From assembly GCF_042434395.1 (NCBI RefSeq), contig NZ_JBHLTP010000003.1, forward strand, positions 62,001 through 126,000: 64,000 bases of DNA, given 5' to 3'. The stretch comes from Pontibacillus salicampi (GTDB lineage: Bacteria > Bacillota > Bacilli > Bacillales > BH030062). The translations under genes and the position numbers were made by a program. This document shows, piece after piece, positions 24,564 to 34,330 of this stretch; within the stretch, counting starts at the first letter, position 1, and each line of letters starts with the position of its first letter. The notes beneath the pieces are model-generated. The model saw only the letters and a program-made list of their open reading frames with translations. It was not told where the DNA came from and made no database searches.

Positions 24564-25082
24564 TTACCCTGGAACAGGAACAATACGGATGGTGATGGAA
24601 ACATTTTGGGATATGAGCAGTCTTTCTACTTTCATTTCATATTTTAAGTCATCTACCTTATATGTTCTGGCCTCAATGGCACGATAGATTAAACTGGCAT
24701 TATCATACAAAGAATTCGTATCCTGTCCAATTAAGTCAGGTGTCTGCTCCTTCACAAGCCTTCTAAGGTTGAACACAGTCAATTTATCAATAGAGTGCTG
24801 CTCAATTAGTTTCTTCTCATTAGAAAATTGAATATCTACTGCATGCACCTGGATAATATCTTTTTGTTTCTTATTTAATTCTTCTTTATCTTGAATAAGC
24901 ATTTCATTTGTTGATTCTAAATCCCTAATCTTCTCATGTAGTTCTAGGTTTTTCTCTATCCAGTTTTCTACATAGGTTCCGTACATAAACAAAAAGCATG
25001 CATAGGCTATAATTCCCCCAATAAACACCCCTGCTAAAAAACGCTGCCAATCCCTTCTCTTATAATATGGAGGGATATGCAT
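24564..25082 (-). CDS. ytrI: Sporulation membrane protein YtrI
   Basis: Mother-cell sporulation membrane protein in B. subtilis, with a ytrHI-type operon under sigma-E (established knowledge). The 172-residue product begins MHIPPYYKRRDWQRFLAG, has one transmembrane helix (about 14-36) and then a long coiled coil (about 45-85) and a soluble beta-rich domain. I chose the ATG at 25082, which overlaps the ytrH stop as TAATG and has GGAGGAAA upstream; the frame extends further but without a ribosome site. Confidence 0.85.
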   Translation of the reverse strand: MHIPPYYKRRDWQRFLAGVFIGGIIAYACFLFMYGTYVENWIEKNLELHEKIRDLESTNEMLIQDKEELNKKQKDIIQVHAVDIQFSNEKKLIEQHSIDKLTVFNLRRLVKEQTPDLIGQDTNSLYDNASLIYRAIEARTYKVDDLKYEMKVERLLISQNVSITIRIVPVPG

Positions 25083-25417
25083 TACGTGATTTCCTCCTGA
25101 ATTAGCCATTCTATAATAAGCAGTGCTGTCTGTACGCCACCCATAGCGGCTATTATACATACAATCTGCTTGAACATATCCACGGTTGAACCAGCATATA
25201 ACCCTTTTTCAAAATTAGTAATAGCATCAAATGTGCCGCCAATGGCCGCTACGATAGCCCAAATGCGTAAACTTTTTGCTAAGCGATTTATATACGTAAA
25301 AGGAGCTTCTCCCGCTGCAAATGCACCAATGCTTCCAATTAATGTTCCACCAATCATGACACCAAGAGCAATAAAATAATATTGAAATATCGTTGCAAAA
25401 AAGCGTTCCTCCATCAT
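25082..25417 (-). CDS. ytrH: Sporulation protein YtrH
   Basis: Small membrane protein of 111 residues with three or four hydrophobic segments (FQYYFIALGVMIGGTLIGS, IWAIVAAIGGTFDAI, QIVCIIAAMGGVQTALLII). The ATG at 25417 is preceded by AAGGAGC at 6 bases; the ORF extends 14 codons upstream without support. Overlap with ytrI indicates translational coupling. Divergent from dnaE. Confidence 0.85.
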   Translation of the reverse strand: MMEERFFATIFQYYFIALGVMIGGTLIGSIGAFAAGEAPFTYINRLAKSLRIWAIVAAIGGTFDAITNFEKGLYAGSTVDMFKQIVCIIAAMGGVQTALLIIEWLIQEEIT

Positions 25418-25588
25418 GGTTTCGCTCCTTATAGTTTGTCCAGCTTTCCTTACTATCATCTTATGGGGGAAAAATGCTGCCTATGACAGTGAATCGTCTA
25501 TTAGTGATAATGGGAGCTGGTGTACTTTTGTTCTGCTTCCGTTGTAAGCTATAATAGAAGAGAATTTAATGATGAGGCGGGAATAGGT

Positions 25589-28500
25589 ATGGATTTTGTT
25601 CATTTACAGGTGAGAAGCGGCTATAGCTTTATGAAAAGCACCAATACTATCCGTAAGCTCGTCCAAAGAGCAAAGGAGTTAGACTATACGTCCCTTGCTT
25701 TAACTGATGAGCTGGTTATGCATGGAGCTGTAGAATTTTATCAGACCTGTAAAGAGTATGGCGTAAAACCAATAATAGGCTTGACCGTGCCTGTTATTGT
25801 AAACGAACAAGAAACAAATGACTTAGTGTTACTAGCAAAGAATATACATGGGTATCAGAATTTATTAGCGCTAAGCAGTTTACTACAGATGGAAGAACGG
25901 GCATTAACGATGGATGTTCTTTCATCCTATACGGAGCATTGTTTTGCTATTTTACCAATTTTTAAATCCCATATAGAAGCTAGTCTTCTACATAATGATA
26001 AGGATGCTTTAGTGAGTGGGATAAACAGCTGGTATGAAGCTATCGATAAAGACTCCTTCTATTTAGGAATTGAAGATCATGGGCTAGAGGAGGAGAGAAG
26101 ACTTCATGTAGCATTGGAGCCTTATATGGCGGAGGGCAAGCTGCCTCTCGTTGCATTAAATGATGTGAGGTACCTGCACGAACAAGATGCTCTCGTTTAT
26201 GATTGTATGCAAAGTATTCGGTTGAACAAGCGTTGGTCCCAAACGATAGAGGATACATCTATGAAGCAGCGTCACCTGCGAAGCAAAGAAGAGATGGCTG
26301 TTCTGTTTGAGGATTGGGCGTCTTCCTCCCTGTACAATGCTGGTAATATTGCTGGTGCTTGTAATGTAGAGCTCTCCTTCCATCAAATGATGCTGCCAGC
26401 GTACCCTGTTCCGGAAAATGGGAAATCAGACGATTACCTGGAGCAACTTTGCCGAAAGGGAATGGAACGTCGGTTCGGTGCCCCATCAAAGGAAGTACGG
26501 GACAGACTTGCTTATGAGTTACAGGTCATTCAATCAATGCAATTTAGCGATTATTTCCTGATTGTGTGGGATTTTATCGCCTATGCAAAAAGAAATGGGA
26601 TTACAACGGGTCCTGGAAGAGGGTCAGCTGCTGGTTCATTAGTAGCTTATTTACTAGGTATTACGGACGTGGACCCTGTTCATTACGATTTATTATTTGA
26701 GCGTTTTTTAAACCCTGAGCGTATATCTATGCCTGATATTGATATTGATTTTGCTGATGTGAAACGGGATAGAGTCATTCAATATGTGACAGACAAATAT
26801 GGGGCCGATCATGTCGCACAAATCATTACATTCGGTACCTTTGGCGCCCGCTCGGTAATAAGAGAGTTAACGAAGGTAATGAGTGTCGACCAACAGGAAA
26901 CCAATTACCTAATGAGATTTATTCCTCAGTCCACTACACAATCAATAGTAGAAATTGTGCAGCAATCCTCAGATCTTAAGCAATACATTCAACAATCCCA
27001 AACGTTAAGAACACTATTTAAGATTGCGACTAAAATAGAAGGGTTGCCACGCCATGCTTCTACTCACGCAGCTGGAGTCGTTATTAGTCAGTCTCCCCTT
27101 CAGCGGCACGTCCCGCTGACAGAAGGGCATGAGGGAGTACCGCTGACTCAGTATGCAATGAATGATTTAGAAGCTATTGGCCTGTTGAAGATGGATTTTC
27201 TTGGGCTAAGGAATTTGACACTAATCGAGCGTATTGTAAAAAGTATTTATGAGAAGGAAGGAACGAGCCCCTCGTTCCAAGGGAAAGAAATGGCCGATGA
27301 GAAAGCCTTTGCCCTGTTACGAAGCGGGAGAACAACGGGTGTGTTTCAGCTAGAGTCGAAAGGGATGCGGGATGTATTAGAACAGCTAAAACCAACCCAT
27401 TTTGAGGATATCGTAGCTGTAAATGCTTTGTATCGACCAGGTCCTATGGAATATATTCCAACTTATATTAAAAGAAAGCATGGTAAAGAAGCGGTTTCCT
27501 ATCCACACGAGGATTTAGAGCCAATTCTTAAGAAAACGTATGGGGTACTTGTATATCAGGAACAAATTATGCAGATTGCCAATCGTGTCGCAGGATTTTC
27601 TCTAGGACAAGCAGATTTACTAAGACGAGCTGTAAGTAAGAAAGAGCTGGACACTATGAACCAGCAAAAGCAGGCTTTTATAGAAGGCTGTATTCAAAAC
27701 GGCTACGCTCAGGAAGTAGCAGAAGAACTATTTCAATGGATTGTTCGCTTCTCCAATTATGGTTTTAACCGTAGCCATGCAGTTGCTTACAGTGTTATAT
27801 CTTATCAATTAGCGTATTTAAAGGCGCGTTACCCAGCCCATTTTATGTCGGAGCTAATGAGTTCTGTTTCAAATGACAAATTGCATGGTTTTATTAGAGA
27901 AACGCAGGAATTAGGGATAGAAGTCTTCCCTCCTTCTATCAATAACAGCTTCGCCAAGTTCACAGTTGAAAATCACGGAATTAGAATGGGTCTTTCTACC
28001 ATAAAAGGGGTTGGGAAAAACGCTATACAAAGTATTTTAGAGGCAAGAAAAGAGAAAGAGTTTTCCAGTATATTCGATTTTTGCAGGCGTGTCCCTTTAC
28101 ACATCATCAATCGTTCTATATTGGAGGCACTTGTGTTAGCTGGTGCATTTGATGAAACCTTTAGCAATCGATCATCCTTACTAGCAAGCATTCAGCAAGC
28201 AATGGAGCAGGGCGAGTTATTCAGCGATATGGGTGGACAGGAATCCTTCTTTAGTACGGATATTGAGCTGGATGCCCATTATGTTTCAGCCGAACCATTT
28301 GACCAATTAAAGAAACTATCCTTAGAAAAAGAGGTAATGGGTTTTTATGTCTCTTCTCACCCGTTAGCAACCTTCAGAGAGCAATTACGTCAGTCAGGCT
28401 TTCTTTCCTTACAAAACGTTCTCTCTTCGGAGCGAAAGAAGCGGTTAAAAGCTGCCGTAGTTATTCAAGAGGTAAAAACTATTAGAACAAAGAGAGGAGA

Positions 28501-28930
28501 TCCAATGGCTTTTCTCACCATTAGTGATGAAAGGACAGAAATGGATGCTGTTCTATTTCCGGATGCCTTTCGTGATATCCGTAGATGGCTATCAGAAGAA
28601 ATGCTAGTATTTATTGAAGGAAGAACAGAGGAGCGAAATGGGAATCCTCAATGGATTGTAGAACAAATGAGACCATTTCAGCAGGAAGAATTACAGCCGA
28701 TGTCACACCAACGCCTCTTTATTCGTGTTTCAAAAGAGAAGAAGGAGGAATTATTAGCTCATGTGAAAGCTATAGCCGAGCGCTTTCCAGGAGAGGTACC
28801 CATGATCATCCATATTGCTGAAACGAAAGAAACCTTCCAATTAAGTTCTCAATATGCGGTAGAACCTAATAGAGATGCTTTGGAGAATATAAGTATGCTA
28901 GCTGGTAAAGATAATGTAGTATTGAAATAA
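25589..28930 (+). CDS. dnaE: DNA polymerase III alpha subunit DnaE
   Basis: Second replicative polymerase of Firmicutes, which extends RNA primers on the lagging strand before handing over to PolC. 1113 residues. An N-terminal PHP domain (1-200) lacks the first metal histidine (LQVRSGYS where relatives have HSGYS), so it is unlikely to proofread. The palm motif PDIDIDF lies near 385, GRGSAAGS near 348, and a C-terminal OB-fold starts near 980 (KRGDPMAFLTISD). The ATG at 25589 (MDFVHLQV) matches homologues; upstream codons are not conserved. Confidence 0.95.
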   Translation: MDFVHLQVRSGYSFMKSTNTIRKLVQRAKELDYTSLALTDELVMHGAVEFYQTCKEYGVKPIIGLTVPVIVNEQETNDLVLLAKNIHGYQNLLALSSLLQMEERALTMDVLSSYTEHCFAILPIFKSHIEASLLHNDKDALVSGINSWYEAIDKDSFYLGIEDHGLEEERRLHVALEPYMAEGKLPLVALNDVRYLHEQDALVYDCMQSIRLNKRWSQTIEDTSMKQRHLRSKEEMAVLFEDWASSSLYNAGNIAGACNVELSFHQMMLPAYPVPENGKSDDYLEQLCRKGMERRFGAPSKEVRDRLAYELQVIQSMQFSDYFLIVWDFIAYAKRNGITTGPGRGSAAGSLVAYLLGITDVDPVHYDLLFERFLNPERISMPDIDIDFADVKRDRVIQYVTDKYGADHVAQIITFGTFGARSVIRELTKVMSVDQQETNYLMRFIPQSTTQSIVEIVQQSSDLKQYIQQSQTLRTLFKIATKIEGLPRHASTHAAGVVISQSPLQRHVPLTEGHEGVPLTQYAMNDLEAIGLLKMDFLGLRNLTLIERIVKSIYEKEGTSPSFQGKEMADEKAFALLRSGRTTGVFQLESKGMRDVLEQLKPTHFEDIVAVNALYRPGPMEYIPTYIKRKHGKEAVSYPHEDLEPILKKTYGVLVYQEQIMQIANRVAGFSLGQADLLRRAVSKKELDTMNQQKQAFIEGCIQNGYAQEVAEELFQWIVRFSNYGFNRSHAVAYSVISYQLAYLKARYPAHFMSELMSSVSNDKLHGFIRETQELGIEVFPPSINNSFAKFTVENHGIRMGLSTIKGVGKNAIQSILEARKEKEFSSIFDFCRRVPLHIINRSILEALVLAGAFDETFSNRSSLLASIQQAMEQGELFSDMGGQESFFSTDIELDAHYVSAEPFDQLKKLSLEKEVMGFYVSSHPLATFREQLRQSGFLSLQNVLSSERKKRLKAAVVIQEVKTIRTKRGDPMAFLTISDERTEMDAVLFPDAFRDIRRWLSEEMLVFIEGRTEERNGNPQWIVEQMRPFQQEELQPMSHQRLFIRVSKEKKEELLAHVKAIAERFPGEVPMIIHIAETKETFQLSSQYAVEPNRDALENISMLAGKDNVVLK

Positions 28931-29096
28931 TCCGTTCATGAATCCTCCTCACGGGAATTAGTAGAAGATATTTCTTGCTCCAGGACCGCTGCATTCTATA
29001 CTTTACATGGAAAAGCCATTTGTTATAATGAAGTAGATTAGTGGTCAGACCAATTTACAAGAAATTATTGTTGAGATATAAAAGGAGCGGGTATCG

Positions 29097-30335
29097 TTGT
29101 CAAAATTACGTGAAGAGGCACTACACATGCATCGAGTCCATAAAGGAAAGCTTGCGACCCATTCTAAAGTTCCAGTTCGGAACAAGGAGGACTTAAGCTT
29201 AGCTTATTCTCCAGGAGTTGCGGAGCCTTGTAAGGAAATATATGAACATAAAGAAACGGTATATGATTACACAATGAAGGGAAACATGGTTGCAGTCGTA
29301 AGTGATGGTTCAGCTGTGCTTGGATTGGGCAATATTGGAGCGGAAGCCTCTTTACCAGTAATGGAAGGAAAAGCTGCGTTATTTAAGAGCTTTGCAGGAG
29401 TAGATGCTTTTCCAATCTGTCTTAGTACCAATGATATAGATGAAATTGTAAATACAGTTAAGCTGATGGAGCCTACCTTTGGCGGGGTGAACCTGGAAGA
29501 TATAGCCGCACCTAATTGCTTCATCATTGAGGATAGGCTTAAGAAGGAAACCAGTATTCCTATCTTTCATGACGATCAGCACGGAACAGCTATCGTAACG
29601 GTAGCGGCGCTGATGAACGCCTTGAAACTGTCTGAAAAGAAATGGTCAGACATTAAAGTAGTAGCTAATGGTGCGGGCGCAGCCGGTATTGCAATTATTA
29701 AGCTGTTGTATCATTTCGGTGTACGTGACATTATCATGTGTGACTCAAAGGGTGCCATTTTCGAGGGACGCAGCTATGGAATGAATGATGTGAAGGATGA
29801 AATTGCTCAGATTACGAATAAGGATCGGCAGGAAGGTTCCATGGAGGAAATGCTTGAAGGTGCAGATGTATTTATCGGTGTTTCTGTGGGTGGACTATTG
29901 TCGAAGGAAATGGTTCATAACATGAGTGATAATCCAATCATATTCGCAATGGCTAATCCAGAGCCAGAAATTATGCCATCGGATGCTAAGGATGCGGGAG
30001 CAAGTGTGATTGGTACGGGGCGCTCTGACTTTCCAAATCAGGTAAATAATGTGCTAGCCTTCCCTGGTATATTCCGTGGAGCTCTTGATGTGAGAGCAAC
30101 GAGAATTAATGAAAAGATGAAAATTGCAGCAGCTGAGGCTATTGCGTCGCTTGTAGGTGAAGAGGAATTAAGTGCAGATTATGTTATTCCAGAGCCTTTT
30201 GATCCCCGCGTAGCACCTGCAGTAGCAGCAAGTGTTGCCAGAGCTGCAATGGAATCCGGGGTAGCTCGACACCATGTTGACCCTGAACAAGTAGCAGAAA
30301 AGACTAGACAGTTAGCCTTAATAGACGAATCATGA
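29097..30335 (+). CDS. ytsJ: NADP-type malic enzyme
   Basis: Oxidative decarboxylation of malate to pyruvate; the B. subtilis YtsJ counterpart is the major NADPH-forming malic enzyme. 412 residues. Motifs: SLAYSPGVAEPCKEI, the substrate/metal region IPIFHDDQHGTA, and the dinucleotide loop VANGAGAAGIA. TTG start at 29097 follows AAAGGAG by 9 bases. It stands just before the FadR-type regulator and accD-accA, so NADPH supply and fatty-acid initiation are neighbours. Confidence 0.93.
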   Translation: MSKLREEALHMHRVHKGKLATHSKVPVRNKEDLSLAYSPGVAEPCKEIYEHKETVYDYTMKGNMVAVVSDGSAVLGLGNIGAEASLPVMEGKAALFKSFAGVDAFPICLSTNDIDEIVNTVKLMEPTFGGVNLEDIAAPNCFIIEDRLKKETSIPIFHDDQHGTAIVTVAALMNALKLSEKKWSDIKVVANGAGAAGIAIIKLLYHFGVRDIIMCDSKGAIFEGRSYGMNDVKDEIAQITNKDRQEGSMEEMLEGADVFIGVSVGGLLSKEMVHNMSDNPIIFAMANPEPEIMPSDAKDAGASVIGTGRSDFPNQVNNVLAFPGIFRGALDVRATRINEKMKIAAAEAIASLVGEEELSADYVIPEPFDPRVAPAVAASVARAAMESGVARHHVDPEQVAEKTRQLALIDES

Positions 30336-30379
30336 TGTAAATTTATTTCATGGATTTGTTAAAGGAGTGATCCTAATCC

Positions 30380-31003
30380 GTGACATTGCCATCTAAATCA
30401 AAGGTCTATGAAGAGGTATTAAAGGAAATACGTCATTTTATTGAAGATCAAGGACTGTCACCTGGTGATAAGCTTCCCTCTGAGCGCGAGCTAGCCGACC
30501 GTCTTCAAGCTGGCCGTTCCTCAGTAAGGGAAGCTTTACGTGCTATGGAGCTGTTAGGCCTGATTGAAACAAGAAGAGGCGAAGGTACATTCCTTAGCTC
30601 ATATCGTCCTTATCACATGGTAGAGATACTATCCGCATTTATTCTTCAAGAGGCAAAAACAAAAGAGAATTTAAAAACAACAAAGCAATTAATTGAGCGG
30701 GAAGCGGCTAAGCTAGCTGTATCTCAATTAGATCAAGATGATTTCCAATCGTTGCGTATGAAAATAGAGCAATTTGAGCCTGGAGTGGAGACCTTTCACT
30801 TTGATTTCTTTTTCATTATTTTCCGCTCGATTGAGAATCAGCTATTAATGAAAATATGGAGGCTGATGGAGGAATTCTCTAGAACCTTCCATAAACCAGT
30901 GTATGATATTCAAATGTACAAACAAATCATACATGCATTGGAGAACAAGCAAGTAGATAGATTAGATGCATTATGTGCTAATTTATATGTAGATACAGAA
31001 TAA
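30380..31003 (+). CDS. FadR-type GntR family regulator
   Basis: Transcription factor with an N-terminal winged helix (about 5-75: KVYEEVLKEIRHFIE, LPSERELADRLQAGRSSVREALRAM) and a short helical C-terminal domain of the FCD type. The domain is abbreviated (total 207 residues; many FCD regulators exceed 220) and does not show a complete set of metal histidines. GTG start after AAAGGAGTGA. The gene lies between ytsJ and accD with 44 and 91 base gaps, so it may control either neighbour; the ligand is unknown. Confidence 0.85.
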   Translation: MTLPSKSKVYEEVLKEIRHFIEDQGLSPGDKLPSERELADRLQAGRSSVREALRAMELLGLIETRRGEGTFLSSYRPYHMVEILSAFILQEAKTKENLKTTKQLIEREAAKLAVSQLDQDDFQSLRMKIEQFEPGVETFHFDFFFIIFRSIENQLLMKIWRLMEEFSRTFHKPVYDIQMYKQIIHALENKQVDRLDALCANLYVDTE

Positions 31004-31094
31004 AAAGAATGCAGACAGTATTCTACAACATTTTTATTCAGAATTAGCTAAAGTAGATAGACAGGCTCGATTTGTTTTAAAGGAGGAATCCCCC

Positions 31095-31949
31095 TTGCTT
31101 AAAGACTTTTTTAGCAAGAAGAAAAAATATGCATCCATACCAAGGGAAGAAGCCAAACAGGATATTCCTGAGGGATTAATGCAAAAGTGCCCTTCATGTC
31201 ATAAAATCTTTTATCGCAAAGAGCTGGATAAGAATTTGAATGTCTGCCCTAACTGTGAATTTCACCATCAAATGCCGGCCTATGAAAGAATTGAGAGCCT
31301 GTTTGATGAGGGAAGTTTTGAAGAATGGGATCAAGGCATGATTTCGGAGAATCCTCTTGGATTTCCTGAATACGAAGAGAAGCTGGAAAAGGACCGGAAG
31401 AAAACAGGTCTTAATGAAGCTGTTGTAACCGGAAAAGGGACAATCGATGGAGTAGAAACAGCGTGTGCTATTATGGATTCTCGTTTCCGCATGGGAAGCA
31501 TGGGGTCTGTCGTCGGTGAAAAAATAGCTAATGCTATTGAACATGCTAAAGACCTTCACATTCCTTTTGTGATTTTTACAGCAAGCGGTGGTGCTCGTAT
31601 GCAAGAGGGTGTACTCAGCCTGATGCAAATGACAAAAACCTCTGTAGCGATAAAGCGGCATAGTGAAGCAGGACAGCTATTGATTTCTGTCATGACACAC
31701 CCTACAACAGGTGGTGTATCAGCAAGCTTTGCCTCTATTGGCGATTATAACTTCGCTGAACCTGGAGCATTAATTGGATTTGCTGGTCGTCGTATTATTG
31801 AACAAACTATACGAGAGGAATTACCAGAGGATTTCCAAACAGCTGAATTTCTATTGAAGCATGGCCAACTAGACCAAGTAATTCCCAGACATGAGATGAA
31901 GGATGTTCTTTCCACTCTGTTAGACCTTCACCAGGGAGGGACACAATAA
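31095..31949 (+). CDS. accD: Acetyl-CoA carboxylase carboxyltransferase subunit beta
   Basis: With AccA transfers the carboxyl group from biotin to acetyl-CoA, forming malonyl-CoA. The N-terminal zinc ribbon is complete (CPSCHK at about 33 and CPNCEF at about 52), followed by the crotonase-like core with FTASGGARMQEG. 284 residues. TTG start at 31095 after AAGGAGG. Stop lies 2 bases before the accA start. I saw no FapR-type palindrome upstream. Confidence 0.96.
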   Translation: MLKDFFSKKKKYASIPREEAKQDIPEGLMQKCPSCHKIFYRKELDKNLNVCPNCEFHHQMPAYERIESLFDEGSFEEWDQGMISENPLGFPEYEEKLEKDRKKTGLNEAVVTGKGTIDGVETACAIMDSRFRMGSMGSVVGEKIANAIEHAKDLHIPFVIFTASGGARMQEGVLSLMQMTKTSVAIKRHSEAGQLLISVMTHPTTGGVSASFASIGDYNFAEPGALIGFAGRRIIEQTIREELPEDFQTAEFLLKHGQLDQVIPRHEMKDVLSTLLDLHQGGTQ

Positions 31950-31951
31950 CT

Positions 31952-32914
31952 ATGAAAAACAAACAGATTTTGGAATTTGAGAAGCCTGTAATAGAACTTC
32001 GTGAGAAAATTGCTGAGCTAAAAAAGTTCACCACTGAGAGTGATGTGGATTTAACGGATGAAATAAAAACATTAGAAAACCGATTAGCAAGAGTAGAGGA
32101 AGACGTATATGACAACATGAAACCTTGGGACCGAGTTCAAATGGCTCGTCATAGTGAACGACCTACTACACTTGACTATATCGATGAAATATTTACGAAC
32201 TTTTTAGAATTCCATGGTGATCGTCTTTATGGAGATGATGAAGCAATTGTGGCTGGTGTGGCCAAATTTCAAGGCCAGCCGATTACTATAGTGGGTCACC
32301 AGCGCGGGAAAGATACGAAAGAGAACATTCGTCGTAACTTTGGGATGCCTCATCCGGAAGGGTATCGAAAAGCTCTTCGACATATGAAGCAGGCTGAAAA
32401 ATTTGGCCGCCCCATCGTATGCTTTATTGATACAAAAGGTGCTTATCCTGGAAAGGCGGCCGAAGAGCGTGGACAAAGTGAGGCTATAGCAAGGAACCTG
32501 ATGGAAATGTCAGGACTTGTTGTGCCTGTCATTTGCGTCGTAATTGGAGAAGGAGGAAGTGGGGGAGCATTAGGCTTAGGCGTAGGAGATAAAATCTATA
32601 TGCTCGAGAATTCTACTTACTCTGTTATTTCGCCAGAAGGGGCAGCAGCCTTGTTATGGAAAGATTCTGGACAGGCTCAAAAGGCAGCAGAAACGATGAT
32701 GATTACTTCCTACGACCTACAGAAGCTAGGTGTTATTGATGATATTATTCCAGAGGTACGTGGTGGAGCACATCGTGATGTTGAAGAGCAAGCGAAAAAT
32801 ATAGAAGCATACATTTCCAATTCACTAAAGGAATTGAAAGATTTATCGAAAGAAGAATTACTTGAGAAAAGATGGGAAAAATATAAACAAATTGGTTCTT
32901 ATACAACAACCTAG
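31952..32914 (+). CDS. accA: Acetyl-CoA carboxylase carboxyltransferase subunit alpha
   Basis: Partner of AccD. Motifs: HQRGKDTKENIRRNFGMPHPEG, FIDTKGAYPG and GEGGSGGALGLGVGD that build the oxyanion and carboxybiotin sites. 320 residues, usual length. Two-base gap from accD and GGGAGGG inside the accD end show a coupled operon. Confidence 0.96.
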   Translation: MKNKQILEFEKPVIELREKIAELKKFTTESDVDLTDEIKTLENRLARVEEDVYDNMKPWDRVQMARHSERPTTLDYIDEIFTNFLEFHGDRLYGDDEAIVAGVAKFQGQPITIVGHQRGKDTKENIRRNFGMPHPEGYRKALRHMKQAEKFGRPIVCFIDTKGAYPGKAAEERGQSEAIARNLMEMSGLVVPVICVVIGEGGSGGALGLGVGDKIYMLENSTYSVISPEGAAALLWKDSGQAQKAAETMMITSYDLQKLGVIDDIIPEVRGGAHRDVEEQAKNIEAYISNSLKELKDLSKEELLEKRWEKYKQIGSYTTT

Positions 32915-32933
32915 CCTATACAGCTAGGTTGTT
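32905..32933 (+). terminator. Hairpin at the accA end
   Basis: Stem AACAACCTAGC/GCTAGGTTGTT (32905-32915, 32923-32933) overlapping the last accA codons; only a short T content follows. Confidence 0.55.
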
Positions 32934-32952
32934 AGAGCCTTTACTTACAAGT

Positions 32953-32999
32953 CAAATCCCCCTGGAGAGACGCGACTTCTCGTCTCACAAGGGGATTTG
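32953..32999 (+). other. Compound hairpin between accA and pfkA
   Basis: Outer stem CAAATCCCC/GGGGATTTG (32953-32961, 32991-32999) encloses an inner stem GAGACG/CGTCTC. No T-run follows. May be a second terminator for accDA, a transcript-stabilising structure or a small structured RNA. Confidence 0.5.
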
Positions 33000-33288
33000 A
33001 TTTGTGACAATGGCAGCAAGTGTTCTTTCCCAGAAAAGATAAAGGGTTTACTAATTAGAAAAAAATATAGCATTATTGGGAACGATTAGGAAGAAAAGAA
33101 TGCATATAGCATTAGGTAATGGTAATAAAAAGAAATAAAACGATTACATAGTTGTTTTCTGAACATTTCTGAAGTTGAAACTTTTGCCGATTCGCTCTTT
33201 ATGGTTGTCAAAAGAGGTGTTTAGCATTATCTTTGAATGGGGAGACAACTAAATGAGATGAAGATACCGTAAAACGAGGTGATGAGGG
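33000..33288 (+). other. Intergenic region upstream of pfkA
   Basis: AT-rich leader without a credible ORF. TTGAAA at 33176-33181 may be a -35 for pfkA but no good -10 follows at the right distance; the pfkA ribosome site is GAGGTGATG at the end of the region. Confidence 0.3.
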
Positions 33289-34248
33289 ATGAAGAAAATT
33301 GGCGTACTTACCAGTGGTGGAGATGCACCTGGAATGAATGCAGCCATTCGTTCCGTAGTGCGTAAATGTATCTACCATAATGTTGAAGTCTATGGTATAT
33401 ATCATGGATATCAAGGACTTATTGATGGACATATTGAAAAAATGGAGCTCGGCTCAGTTGGTGACATTATTCAACGGGGCGGCACGATGCTGTACACTGC
33501 ACGTTGTCCGGAATTTAAAACTGAAGAAGGTCGCGGTAAGGCTATAGAACAGTTAAATAAGCATGGAATTGAAGGCTTAGTAGTAATCGGTGGAGATGGT
33601 TCCTTTATGGGAGCTAAGAAACTGACGGAATTAGGCTATCCATGTGTTGGAGTTCCTGGAACGATTGATAATGATATCCCTGCTACAGATTTTACAATCG
33701 GTTTTGATACAGCATTAAATACAGTAATTGAAGCAATTGATAAAATCCGAGATACGGCAACATCTCATGAACGAACATATGTGATTGAAGTTATGGGAAG
33801 AAATGCTGGTGACATTGCTTTATGGGCAGGTCTTGCTGATGGAGCGGAGACCATCCTGATACCAGAAGTAGATGAGGATTTTGATAATATTGTGGATCGT
33901 CTAAAGCGCGGACATGAACGCGGGAAAAAACACAGTATTATTATTGTTGCAGAAGGTGTCGGATCAGGCTTTGAATTTGGTCAACGCATTCAGGATGCAA
34001 CGGACTTAGAAACCCGCGTCACTGTATTAGGTCACACGCAGCGGGGTGGGTCACCTACAGCCTTTGACAGAGTACTTGCCAGCCGTCTAGGTGCGGAAGC
34101 AGTCGATTTATTGCTGCAAGGTAAAGCAGGGCGCATGGTAGGTATTCAAAACAACCAACTTGTGAACCATGACATTATTGAAGCGTTAGATACTAAGCAT
34201 GAGCTCGATTTAGGCATGTATAAGCTATCGAAGGAACTTTCTATATAA
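33289..34248 (+). CDS. pfkA: ATP-dependent 6-phosphofructokinase
   Basis: Commits fructose 6-phosphate to glycolysis. N-terminal GVLTSGGDAPGMNAAIR (ATP site), GGDGSFMGA, catalytic PGTIDNDIPATDFTIGFDTA and allosteric GHTQRGGSPTAFDR are intact. 319 residues, the B. subtilis length. Followed after 82 bases by pyk in the usual pfkA-pyk operon. Confidence 0.97.
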   Translation: MKKIGVLTSGGDAPGMNAAIRSVVRKCIYHNVEVYGIYHGYQGLIDGHIEKMELGSVGDIIQRGGTMLYTARCPEFKTEEGRGKAIEQLNKHGIEGLVVIGGDGSFMGAKKLTELGYPCVGVPGTIDNDIPATDFTIGFDTALNTVIEAIDKIRDTATSHERTYVIEVMGRNAGDIALWAGLADGAETILIPEVDEDFDNIVDRLKRGHERGKKHSIIIVAEGVGSGFEFGQRIQDATDLETRVTVLGHTQRGGSPTAFDRVLASRLGAEAVDLLLQGKAGRMVGIQNNQLVNHDIIEALDTKHELDLGMYKLSKELSI

Positions 34249-34330
34249 AAATAAACATCCTCATAACTGTGGGAACGTTCTCAGTTTGATTTGATATAAG
34301 AAAGTAAGATTAGAGGAGGATATCATTAAG

